Source: Psilocybe azurescens (lineage: Eukaryota > Basidiomycota > Agaricomycetes > Agaricales > Agrocybaceae). Taken from it: DNA of 64,000 bases. Location: assembly GCA_023853785.1 (NCBI GenBank), contig JAJIRX010000507.1, positions 1-64,000 of the forward strand, in the 5' to 3' direction. A program made the translations under genes and the position numbers. How positions within the stretch are numbered: the stretch's first letter is position 1; each line of letters starts with the position of its first letter. Under the pieces are notes generated by a model. The model was not told where the DNA came from, did no database searches, and was given only the letters and a program-made list of their open reading frames with translations. This document shows, in pieces, positions 46,046-56,816 of this stretch.

Positions 46046-46739
46046 TCATTTTGTTTATAAATTGGCAGTTGTAGTAAAAATGTAGTGTCACTCACCTCGT
46101 GTTCATAATCTTGAGAGCTTTCTATTATCTCCTCATTCATTGGAATGTCGTTTTCTGTGAGGATTTTGTAAACAGTGTTCAAGTTGTTGAAAGTTTTACA
46201 ATATGAAATTCAAATCTTTGTACCTAATAGAATTGTGGGAGCCAAGTCTATGAACGCGCCTCCATGTAATCAGAATTATGATACATTACAAGGGAGCATC
46301 ACACGTGTGATTGTATTAGTAATACTAATGTCTACCAAGGCTTGTCTCGAAAATTTTACACAACGCACTACTCCCTCAGTAACTGGCACATATCTCTGGA
46401 GTCTTCACGGCGACACCCTCCCAGGAATACTCAAGCCTGGGGCGTACACTGGATGTGGTGTTTGTCCTGCCTTCTGTTTTTTCACTCACTTTCTGAGATC
46501 CCTTGTCGTTACCCGCTGCCCAGATCTCCAACCTCATGACATCATACAAGGTGGAACGGCCCTGATGACAATGAACGATCGGAAAACGGCGGGTATGCAC
46601 AACAATCTCAAGCTCTTGCTTGAGCGGTAAATTTTCATTCTGAAATTTTTGGCTCTCCCACTCATACCCTGATAAACAGGCTACCTTTGACCCTCCATCC
46701 TCATTTCCATCAGTTCCCTTGACATTGTTGCATTGCTGC
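46046..46739. other. Spacer upstream of the DUF6698-type gene
   Basis: No supported gene; frames of up to 151 codons at 46175-46630 have no recognisable motif. It probably includes the first exon of the minus-strand acidic ORF and the promoter of the plus-strand gene. Confidence 0.35.
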
Positions 46740-48603
46740 ATGTCTGACTATCACTATCAAAACCTGCCACTCCCTGGCATACGAGCCACAGGTATCTGCA
46801 CCCCAATTTTTTTTTTTGCAGCGCTCAATGATAGTCACACCATGCAGATCCATATTCGGGGCTTGTGGATTCTCAATGGCCTGCACCTCACCCTTCAGGC
46901 GTGTTCTCTCCAAACTCACAGTCGAGCCTTGCCCCAAATGTGTCGCAGAACTCGCAATATTTAAACCACTCTCAGTCGTCAAACAGCTCGCAGTCTTCAA
47001 GTGAGTTTATTACTTTTCAGTCACATGCTAAACTCATTGTTGCATTGCACCAGGTGATCTCACACAGCAATCATTATCATCGATGGAATCGCACACTCAG
47101 ATCCAAACACTCAAGCGTTCCTTGGCCTTGCGAGAGCAGCAAATTGTCGAGATCCAAAAGCTGAAGAAGAAAAATTTGGGTACATATGCCACCTATCTCA
47201 GCCACAAATTCTGACATGTTATTTCCCTCAAGAAGCACCAGTTCACAAGGATGCTGCTTTCACAAGGCAGTATCCTTGTATGAGCCATTGATGACCCTGT
47301 ACTATGCCTGGGATTGCACCGACTTGGAGAACAAGGGACTAGAACCCAAGGCTGTCAGGGGGCCTGTGGAAGAAAATGAGTGAGTTAGCAAGCCTCTGAC
47401 GTGTCTTGGATGGTATTAACAGTAGGTCACAAGCATGATCCGCAATACTGCTAGCTTCAAAATCCTTCTCAAGTACCTTCCTTTGCTCAAGAAAATGCTC
47501 CAAGAAACTCATGATTGGACTCGGGGCAGTCCAACGATGGCACATTTATATATGGTTGGTTTAATTTTTACTTCTTTAGGCTGTTCACTGACCGCAACCT
47601 CAGTTAGAAAAAGGTGGTGACAATGCTCGGGCTGATGACCTTGGTTGCATTAAAGGTTGGCTACCAAACTGGCTCAACACAATGTACAAACCCACCATAC
47701 CTGTATCTGCCCATAACCGGATTACCCGAGGATTTTCCAACGACCTTACAGGTCTTTTGCTATGCCCTATTGACCATGATTGGAATGATCCCATGTATGT
47801 GCTCAATCACTGTCATACCACCTTATTCATTTATCCCCCAGAATCAAGGCTCGCATTCGTGATGCAGACCTTGACATTCATGACATCTATTTCTTACAGG
47901 CACTCTATCCAGCAAACCATGTCTTTTCAGGGTATGCTGATATTGAGGATAACTTTTTACGCAGTACGCTGTTGGTGAAGGTATGTGACTCATATCTAAT
48001 TCTTATAGAGCACATACTTAGTAACTGCCCAGTGTTACTGTGCCATCTTCACCTCTCCAGGGTCAGCCGAAGCATTCGTCGAAGGCACTGAAGGAGCAGT
48101 GCGTGATGGGAAACACTATTCGTCAAATAAAGCTACCAAAAGCATGTGGCTACGCTCATTGGGCTGAATGGCTCCGTCACACCAAGAACGATAGCATATG
48201 CCGCCGTTATGGTGAGTTCAATTTATATTTATGCCACAGACCTGGATGCTGACGTGCTCACAGCTGGTGTTCAATCTCACCAATGCTAACCAATGGACGT
48301 CTGAGTATTTGAACTTTGACTACCCATTGTTCTACAACTTCATAGTTGACTTTTTAATGCCAAACCTGATCAAGATGATACAAAAATCTGCAACAAAGAG
48401 CTAATCAAATGGTGGAATAGGTCTGTTGTCCCATGCTTTATGGGGTAATGCATTTTAATTATCATGTGCTCAACAGGTTGGTGTTTCCGAAGGGCTCTGG
48501 TGTGCGTTCGAGTTCGACATCCAACAAATCCACCCAGATACTTGAAGCTTCTCGTGCTGCTTTGAACCAGGCTGCCAGCACACCACATGGAGGTGATTCT
48601 TAG
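46740..48603 (+). pseudogene. DUF6698-type protein with coiled-coil start, frameshifted
   Basis: An uncharacterised protein type frequent in Agaricomycetes. Exon 1 (46740-46791) MSDYHYQNLPLPGIRAT joins exon 2 (46848-47000), Gln/Ser-rich, and exon 3 (47054-47179), ESHTQIQTLKRSLALREQQ, a coiled coil. Further exons read AVSLYEPLMTLYYAWDCTD, FKILLKYLPLLKKMLQE, KGGDNARADDLGCIKGWLP, GFSNDLTGLLLCPIDHDWND, IFTSPGSAEAFVEG, QLVFNLTNANQWTSEYLNFD and ELIKWWNRLVFPKGSG, ending GGDS at 48603. These follow the family order. Frame changes near 47265 and 48165, plus one near 48390, break it. Neighbouring the Plavaka gene on the opposite strand, it could be cargo or host. Confidence 0.65.
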
Positions 48604-49145
48604 TAGTTAGTAGTCGCTGGTCTCTATTCTTTTACAACAATATATATGTTTCATTTTATTGAACGTCTTGTGATACATTTAAGAGTATATGTCAGCAATA
48701 GTCAGTTATAAGCATCACAAACCAAGGCCTGGATGACGGCTGGTTGTAATGTCTACACATTCAGATACTTAATGATAATAGCTCATCTTTAGGACAGGCG
48801 ACTATAGTAACAATGTAATATCATAGCCAAATGACAATAATGACATAAGACAATATGCTTATGATAATGAACAATCTATCAGATTATGGATTGTAATAGC
48901 GGCATCATAGTGATACCCAGGTTACGATTGAATGGAGTAATTACAAAAGGTTACGGTATTGTATAATAGAGACTTGATACTGTAATATGAGTGTCTAAAT
49001 TACAGGATGTTGTACCAGATTATTGCACAATTATAGCAATTTCCAATTAAATTACCACGGTACAATGTATGTTGCAACATTATACCAAGGTTTTACCAAG
49101 GACGGCATATCACACCAAATATGGTTCCTTATAAAGCATTATATG
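48604..49145. other. AT-rich spacer, possible right end of the Plavaka-type block
   Basis: No gene. The composition and the many short ttac/gtaa words resemble 38290-38520. Ends near cattatatg (49137-49145). Confidence 0.35.
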
Positions 49146-49169
49146 ATTTCCCGGAATCCCTGATGACTT

Positions 49170-50217
49170 CGCCATGCTTATGGAGCTCGCTTTTGTCATT
49201 GCTCATGCGTGGATATTAACATGATTGCCAAAGCCCCATTTATTTTATAATTAATCTTGAATAATACAGTACGTGTTGTAGTATGTGTACAAATGAAAGA
49301 GCTGCTGTAAGATGAAGCATTTGATATTTAGCACGTGAGGAGGACAGGATGGATCGCGCTTTTGGATCAGTGGTCCATCTTGAGAGAAATTATGATGCAC
49401 TTGAATGTGACTGACTCTGCGTACCACTGCTGGACTGCTCTTGCGAAGAGGTTGGACCATTAGATCGCTTTCCCGAAGAGCCTGCACTACTTGACTGTTC
49501 TTTTACAGATTCGGATTCGTATGAGGTAGCCCCGAAAGAGGTGAGATCAAATTCTTCCGAATTCTCCTGAACGGATGCCGAAAGCTTGGATTTTTGTAAT
49601 TTCGACGAATTGGTCGGGAATGACCAAGATGAAGCATTAGACTTTCGGGCACTGGGCCCAGCAGTCGAGTCTGCAACGTCACTTGGATGAAAGGAATCCA
49701 GCATATCATGCGGAGTCGGTATCTCGTCGCGAGCGACTCGAGTTTGAGCGCCAGGTAGTATAAGTAGTTGAAATCTCGGTCAGCGACAGAGGTATGATAT
49801 GATCACTGGTCATGCAATTGCAGCCACCGGGGGTTCTGGGGCTGGTGCGACGGGGTTTGGATTTGGATTTTGGACAACCGCGGTACGCTGTTGGTTATGA
49901 AATCTGTTAAGGGCCCAATAAAAACACGTTGACAGGACCACCAGATTACATGACATAAACCCCATGGATACCTATCAAAATAAATCAATGAGTAACAATT
50001 ATCCACTGATTGAAAAACAAGAGTTATTCACATTAACAGCTCCTAATCCTAGATTTACGAGGGCCTGTCCGGCCCCAGATTGAAGACCGTCTGGCGATTG
50101 GCAATGATTAGGTATGCAGTTGATCCTAACAGTGTCAAAATACTCCTGCAAAAGAATATCAGAATAAGGCTGACGTTCTGTGGGAGGAAGTTTTATACGC
50201 CAGAAAATAACGAGCGG
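49170..50217. repeat. Duplicated segment X
   Basis: Matches 53274-53525 plus 56070-56816 (copy X'), from cgccatgcttatggagctcg to ccagaaaataa. The second copy is interrupted by an inserted element. X and X' flank copy B of the F-box segment. Confidence 0.85.
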
Positions 50218-50220
50218 CAT
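49392..50220 (-). pseudogene. Truncated unknown membrane-protein gene in segment X
   Basis: Reads KLPPTERQPYSDILL, then EYFDTVRINCIPNHCQSPDG and QALVNLGLGAVN. A possible intron (gtgaataact to ttgatag) joins to VSMGFMSCNLVVLSTCFYWAL, a probable membrane segment, and RFHNQQRTAVVQNPNPNPVAP. The tail is Ser-rich: MLDSFHPSDVADSTAG, then EEFDLTSFGATSYESES, GKRSNGPTSSQEQSSSG. Upstream homology stops where segment B begins, so the 5' end is cut off. Not recognised; the single membrane segment with a Ser/Thr-rich cytosolic tail is all that can be said. Confidence 0.5.
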
Positions 50221-50334
50221 GATGACAAGTAGACTGTCGCAAACAAGGTCATCTGCATGAAATGGAGGGGAGTATGCCCAGTAATAGGAAGAAGCGGAGG
50301 ACTAAAGACAAATGGTTGTACACTCAGATGGCTG

Positions 50335-53273
50335 GGCGCTGAGTTTTGAATTTTGATTTGATCGAATCTGTTTAGATCTGTTTCCGCAATTCCACGATTG
50401 TCTTTCTTTTCACCGTCATCAACATCATTCACCTTGAGGCCGCTTTGTGGGCTTGTACTACAATTATGGTCTGTTTCTGCGTTTTCACTGCCTGTTTGCT
50501 TGCAAGCTAACGTCTTTTCTTTGAAGATGCATATACACGTACAATGACTCCCATTGTCGTATTTGCACCCTTTATCCACTGAGGGTGGATGCTACGTAAG
50601 ATCCTGAAATACAAGGCGGAGCTTCTGAGCTTTGGAGGCGCTTGTGGTGGCCAAACAAACTAGTTGTAAGGGGATCCAACGTGAAGGAGAAGGAGAAGAA
50701 GAATCGGAGGCAATTGGACAACGCATTGTCCACAACCAACAATGCGGACGTCATGGTTAAAGAAAGGGAAAGCAAAAGGAAAGGAAAGGAAAACTACGAA
50801 TTGTATCCGTCTCTTCGCCGCCAGCGTTATAATTTGCAGTAGCCCACCGCTGCTGCCTTCGTAAACTCGGAGTCACAAAACAGCACTGACTCAGATGTCC
50901 TCACGCCCTTCTCTGCCGCTGGATATTCTGATATCCATTATCGATATCTACAAGGACAATGACAACATGGAAATGCTCAGAACATGGTCCCTTGTCAGCT
51001 CCGACTTCCTCTTCCTCTGCCGTCGGCATCTGTACCGGTCGTTTGACATGCGAAAGCACCAAATCCAAAATCCAAATCATCGAGCATCATCATCATACGC
51101 TGGCTCCTGGAGCTCCTGCCCAACATCGAGTGCTTCGGGCTGCACTTCAGCGGAGCCAGTCTGGTGGCAGAGCCTGAGCGCTTCGGGTGTGATGGGGGGC
51201 GCTGTGCGGGCGTGCAAGTTTGAGGGTGTTGTATTTGGAGGGCATCAGGAGTGTGCCGCTGGGGCGTACTGAATGGGTGTGTTGGGTCGGGGTTGAGGGA
51301 GCTGCATGTTTGGGATGTCTTATTCGCTAGTCCGAATCCTGCTGCTGCTGCCGCCGCCTCATTTATGACTGGCAAGGCGCAGGCCGGGCCCATGTCAAGA
51401 CATGACAGCGAAGGAGGAGAAAGAGATATCCGTTCCCCCCGGATTCACGTTCCCCGCAGGATCAGGTGGAGAAGCGAGGTCCTATCTACCTCGACAGAGC
51501 GTCCTTCGCTTTGTCCCAGATTGACATCTTCACGCTGACCCCTCCGGTGTTCATGCTCGATATATCAAGGCTGCAGGACCTCACTATCGACTTCAACATG
51601 TGCACCATGAACGCGGTGTGGGATATCATATCCCAGCGCTGGGAAGAGCCTGCGATGGCTCAGCGTCAGTCAGTCAAGTATGCGCTGGGACATAGTCTGT
51701 TCAGAGTAACATCGCTAGCAGTACGTCTTCAACACCCCGTCGTCGTCATCATATTCCCATAATATAGTTTAGAGTCTCACTAACCACGTGCGCATTGATT
51801 TTAGATGTTATAGCACCCTATTGGGACGTCGACATCGACATCTCAGCCACCCGCACCATGCTCCGCCATCTCACATGTCTCGCGCACCTCTCGATTACTA
51901 TATTGCTCCCGAACGCCAGGAAGCACGAGATATGGGACCGCATACCGGAGGAGTGGTGCGGGCTTCTGAGAACTGTTCGGCGAAGGCGAAGGCCCCTCTG
52001 GTGTCAGCGCGGTGATGGTTGTGGTGGACGTCTCGCATTTGGGGGAGAAAGAGCTTGGGATGATCTTTTGTGGAGCTCCATTGGTGATGGTCATGGTCGT
52101 GATCAGGTTCAAGGCTCCCGGTCTGGATTTGGATCTGAATCTGAATCTGAGGCCAAGGCGAATAGGAAAGGCAAAGGCAAAAAGAAGAAGAAAAAAAGCG
52201 AGGGACCATGCTCCGAACATATTGGCCGGCCTGGATGAGACTCTGGCAAATATGGGACTTTTCCGATGCTTTCTGCGGTGACGATTGACGTTAGAGTCCC
52301 AGAAGAGCACATGGTCGCAGGAGCACTGGTAGGATGTACCGGACATTCCGCCTCAGCAGCGGTGAACACAAATCCAGGCTCGGATTTGGACGCGGAGCCT
52401 GACTCTCACGTCAAGTCAGCGCCATGGCCATGGGTGGTAATCACCAGGATGTGTCGAGTGGTAGACTCAATACCGACGACATCGACGCAGACACAGACGC
52501 AGACATAGACCGACAAGCGACAGTCAGGCCAAACTTGCATTTCCTTAGACTGAGGAGAAAGGCACGGCCGGTTACCATTGAAGACATCAAGATGTCGGTT
52601 AACCGAATGATGGATCGGATGGGGAGACGTCTTCGCTGAGGGGGTAGGAGCAGGAGCACCGTCGGGTTCTAGGGCTGGTTGTTTTGTGGTTCTGGTTGGT
52701 GTGGGCACACATTGAAAGTAAGCACTATATGATAAGTAAATGCTTTCCATCTTGTGTTCTCTTTCTCAATTGTAGTGAACCTCTCAACACTACAAGGTGT
52801 CATGTTTGGAATGGAACTGTGGCCCACAGGAAGATATCAATGCTTTAGCTATAGTACTTCGACTCTGTATAAAATAAGGAGAATGAAGGGCTGTCATATT
52901 GACTGCAGTGAGGAGATCATGGGAAGAGAATACCACCGAAAGGGAGATTTGAGGGGACTCGGCCTCTGCTTCTGCAATAACTACCTGTAAACTGGTTCAG
53001 TTTGTGGAGTAGTTGTTTTCAAATAACGAAAATACCTGTAGTAACTCTTTGCCTTGAAAATTGGTGATAATATTTTGCTCGGCAATAGCCTTGAGAGCCG
53101 GTAGAAGTCTCAGTTCATCTCGATGATACCCCACTGCTAAACCTCTCCAACGCTTGCAGTTATCTGGTGGGTGCCAGAATATCCTACGTTGCGACTGCGG
53201 CATATATTTAGACAAGAGAATTCTTGGAATGCTCTAAACCACCAGAGGCGGAAACTATCCAAAGCTGCAATTT
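50335..53273 (+). repeat. Segmental duplication, copy B (F-box gene and flanks)
   Basis: Second copy of 34015-37493. It lacks about 250 bp of the 5' flank and about 170 bp of the coding region near 51080 (A: roughly 35103-35290). Confidence 0.85.
50895..52639 (+). pseudogene. F-box-like gene, decayed copy B
   Basis: The 5' end is intact: MSSRPSLPLDILISIIDIYK, then MLRTWSLVSSDFLFLCRRHLY. Its reading frame is open through the F-box, unlike copy A. It then suffers the deletion near 51080, a frame change at 51155-51270, insertions near 51430 (an extra C) and 51640, and further shifts before the stop near 52639. The intron (51721-51804) is conserved in place. Clearly a pseudogene. It is useful as an outgroup to judge which copy A differences are losses. 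Confidence 0.8.
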
Positions 53274-53895
53274 CGCCATGCTTATGGAGCTCGCTTTGTT
53301 GTTGCTTATGCATGGATATTAACATGATTGCCAAAGCCCTATTTATTTTATAATTAGTCTTGAATAATACAGCGTGCCATGCAAATGAAACTGATGTACA
53401 AATGAAAGAGCTGCTGTAAGATGAAGCATTTGATATTTGGGATTTAGTACACAGGAGGGCAGGATGGATCACGCTTTTCGGATCGGTGGTCCACCTTGAG
53501 AGCAACTATGATGCACTTGAACGTGCATCGGCAAAACCGCCAAAACCAAATATTGCAAAGTGGCCCATATAAGGCAAGTCGATCATTGTGTGGCTATATA
53601 TTGTTGATCAAAACCTTTGTGCATCTTTGGAAGGTTGTAAAAACATTTGTATTACATTAGTATGCCCACTAATCAATCTAGTATTTGAATTGTTTGAGTG
53701 AGAATTGAGGCAGAATTAAATTTGAGCCAAACATTTATTCCACTTTACATTCAGCAGTAATTTTTTGGGGGACCATTGAGGTACATAGCATTTTTTGACA
53801 ATCTTTCTGTTTTCTTGTAAGTTACCCATAGGCATAAGATTTGTATGTATAGCACACAAAAAATTGGTACAAGAATTAGTTGTATGTCAATTATT

Positions 53896-55558
53896 TGAGG
53901 TCTTTCCTTTCCCCACACAATCCATATGGACTCCAGTGGACTCCACTGGACTCTCTGTCCAGCCAAACTGGCTGACAGATTGTCCAGTCCACTGGACTGG
54001 AACTGGACTGCAGTCCACTGGAGTCCACTGGATTTGCACTGGACTCCTGCTAAATTTTCAGTCCAGTCTCAGTCCAGTGGATTATGAGTCCAGTCAAGTC
54101 CACTGGAGTCCACTGGAGTCCACTGGACTGGGGCTTAAATATTCACTGAACAACAACAAATAATATATTTATTAGCACAGTCCAGTGGAGTCCACTGGAT
54201 GCAATAATTAACACAATATCCAAAGTATGATCATTAGTTATTAATATTAATTGCAAAAAATAAAAGACTAAAATCAATGGAAAGAAACTCTATGAAATGA
54301 CAATTAAATGAAACAATAGTTAAATACACTAGGGAGCAATGCCTCCCTATGGATACAATTTTGTATTTTGTTCAGTCCGGCGGGGTCAAATTTCACAAGA
54401 ACATGTGATGCTCACGCTGCGGCATCGGCCGATCGGCACGACAACCATCAAATGGACGACCCCAACCTTTCTTCCGACTACCACCACCACCACCTCGTCG
54501 GTCGGAGCCAGGCGACAGCCAACCCGACACGACAGAGGTTGACGACCGAGGATGAGGACGAGGGACGCTGGACGGCGGCTGCTACAGGGACGAGGACGGA
54601 CGCGGACGGCAGGGACGAGGACGCAGATGCGGACAATGGCTGCGACAACGACGAGGGACGCCGGACGGTGGCTGCGACGGCGACGAGGGACGGACGGGGG
54701 ACGAGGGACGGGGACGTGGACGCGACAGGGACAAGGACGGGGATGTGGACACGACAGGGACAAGGACACGGACGCGACAGGGACAAGGACACGGACGCGA
54801 CAGGGACAAGGACACGGACGCGACAGGGACAAGGACACGGACGCTGACAGGGACAAGGACACGGATGCGACAGGGACAAGGACAGACGCGGATGACAGGG
54901 ACAAGGACGCTGGACGCGGACGGCGGCTGCAACAGGGACGGGCACGACAGCGACGAGGGACGAGGGACGAAGACGCGGACGCAGACAACAGCTGTGACAA
55001 CGACGAGAACGGGGGACGGTGGCTGCGACAGCGACAGCGACGGATACAGATGCGGACGAGGACGCTGACGCGGACGCAGACACGGCTGCGACAGGGACGA
55101 GGATGGACACGGACAACAGGGACGGGGACGAGGACGCAGACGCCGGACGGCGGCTGCAACAACCATGAGGATGGACGGGGGACGGCCGGCTGCGACAACA
55201 GCGAGGACGGGCGGCTGCGACAGCAACAGCAACAGATACGGATGCGGTACCGACGACCCGACGGACGACACGTCACGATGGTAAAAGTACTGCTCCTGCC
55301 CCCCCTTTTTATTTTTTTATTTTATTCGCTTTTTTCTTCGTTTTGTCTGGGCCCTCACATGTAGATATGTAGTAATGTATTAAATAGTTATTAATATACT
55401 CTATTCCACTAATCTGAATTTATGTTAAGATTGAATTTATTTACTGTATCAAGTCCAGTGGAGTCCAGTGGAGTCCACTTGAGTCCACTGGAGCCCACTG
55501 GAGCCCACTGGAGTCCACTGGAGTCCATATGGACTGTGTGGGGGATGGTAAAGTACTG
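53896..55558 (+). mobile_element. Word-array TIR element 1 (8-bp TSD, 1663 bp)
   Basis: Flanked by CAATTATT at 53888-53895 and 55559-55566. Ends are TGAGGTCTTTCC and (reverse complement) CAGTACTTTACC. Behind each end comes ccccacaca.tccatatgg and then an array of GGACTCCA / TCCAGTGGA words (about 53926-54210 and 55449-55540) arranged in opposite orientation. The core has a gtcggagccaggcgacagcc block near 54500 shared with element 2, then a GC-rich minisatellite. No transposase is encoded: long frames here are open only because of the repeat. The TSD length fits hAT or KDZ (Zisupton-like) superfamilies. Confidence 0.8.
54735..54895. repeat. 23-bp minisatellite in element 1
   Basis: About six copies of ggacgcgacagggacaagga plus cac, with small variants, inside a wider GAC-rich region (54540-55260). 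Because 23 is not a multiple of three and the unit has no stop, all frames stay open. Confidence 0.85.
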
Positions 55559-56816
55559 CAATTATTTCACTGTTTGTAATATATAGTATTGCAATACATG
55601 GCCAGCTTGTATGGGCTCTCCCAGAAAGGCCACTTTTAAATAGTGACATAGACTGTTATGTATGTGTATACAATAATGATGTATTAGTGTAACAGTTAGA
55701 GTAGGTATTTAATTATGTTCTGTGAAGGCAGTAGTTCAATTGTGGTAAGAGGCATTTTGATTAAAAGTGATAATCCGAGTGATATGTGAAGAGTGCTGTG
55801 TATTTTGTAGCAACATTAAATGATCTAATACTTTATTGTAAAATTTCCTCCTGGGTAGCTGTGTAAAATTGTGTTGTCTTGCAAGGTTAACAAAGATTTG
55901 AGCCACCTTACAAGGACTACAAAGGTTTTATTTTTAGCTAATCCTGGCCGGGACTTACAAATAACAAGTCTATTTGTTTCACTTTACCGTACCTTTTGGG
56001 CATTTGTGTCCTTTGTTGCCTTTCAAGGACATTGGATTACAATGTATTCTTTTGGCAGTTTTGCCAATGTGATTGACTCAGCGTACTGCTACTGGACTGC
56101 TCTTGCAAAGAGGTTGGACCATTAGATCGCTTTCCCGAAGACCCTGCGCTGCTTAACTGTTCTTTTACAGATTCAGATTCATATGAGGTAGCCCCAAAAA
56201 GGTGAGATCAAATTCTTCTGAATTCTCCTGACCGGATGCCAAAAGATGAAGCAGTAGACTTTTGTGCACTGGACCCAGCGGTCGAGTCTGCAATGTCACT
56301 TGGATGAAAGGAATCCAGCATACCATGCAGGTCGGTATCTCGTTGCAAATGAGTCGAGTTTGAGCGCCAGGCAGTATAAGTAGTTGAAATCTCTGTCAGC
56401 GACAGAGGTATGATATGATCACTGGTCATGCAATTGCATTCAGCCACCAGGGGTTCTGGGGCTGGTGCAACGGGGTTTGGATTTGGATTTTTGGACAACC
56501 GCGGTATGCTGTCAGTTACGATATCTGTTAAGGGCCTGATAAAAACACATCAACAGGACCACCAGATTACATGACATAAACCCCATGGATACCTATCAAA
56601 ATAACTCAATGAGTAACAATTATCCACTGATTGAAAAACAGGAGTTATTCACATTAACAGCTCCTAATATTAGATTTACGAGGGGCCTGTCCAGCGATTG
56701 GCAATGATTAGGTATGCAGTTGATCCTAACAGTGTCAAAATACTCCCGCAAAAAGAATATCAGAATAAGGCGATGTTCTGTGGGAGGAAGTTTTATACAC
56801 CAGAAAATAATAAGCC

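Larger units (their letters stand above)
53526..56069. mobile_element. TIR element in segment X' (873 bp without its nested insert)
   Basis: Ends are catcggcaaaaccgccaaaa (53526-53545) and, reverse-complemented, cattggcaaaactgccaaaa (56050-56069): 18 of 20 identical. Comparison with uninterrupted segment X (gaatgtgactgac) shows exactly this interval is extra and that TG is present on both sides (53524-53525, 56070-56071). No transposase is seen. The superfamily is unclear, since a two-base TG duplication is not one of the common types. A second element is nested inside at 53896-55558. Confidence 0.78.
53274..56816 (-). pseudogene. Segment X' : second copy of the truncated gene, split by a TIR element
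   Basis: 53274-53525 and 56070-56816 together repeat segment X. The right part reads PNPNPVAPAPEPLVAECNC, HIIPLSLTEISTTYTAWRSN and MLDSFHPSDIADSTAGSSA on the minus strand, then has a deletion relative to X. The inserted element lies in the Ser-rich tail. At its right border a gypsy fragment follows. Confidence 0.8.

Noticed and set aside
53926..54140. Palindromic words as a CRISPR- or operator-like site for a host regulator
   Set aside because: The words occur at both ends of a bounded element and recur with other spellings in sister elements, so transposon subterminal repeats explain them better.
54386..55276. Long ORFs (up to 296 codons) on both strands, Arg/Ser/Asp-Lys-Thr rich
   Set aside because: All six frames stay open because of the 23-bp GAC-rich minisatellite; the peptide is a frame-rotated translation of the repeat.
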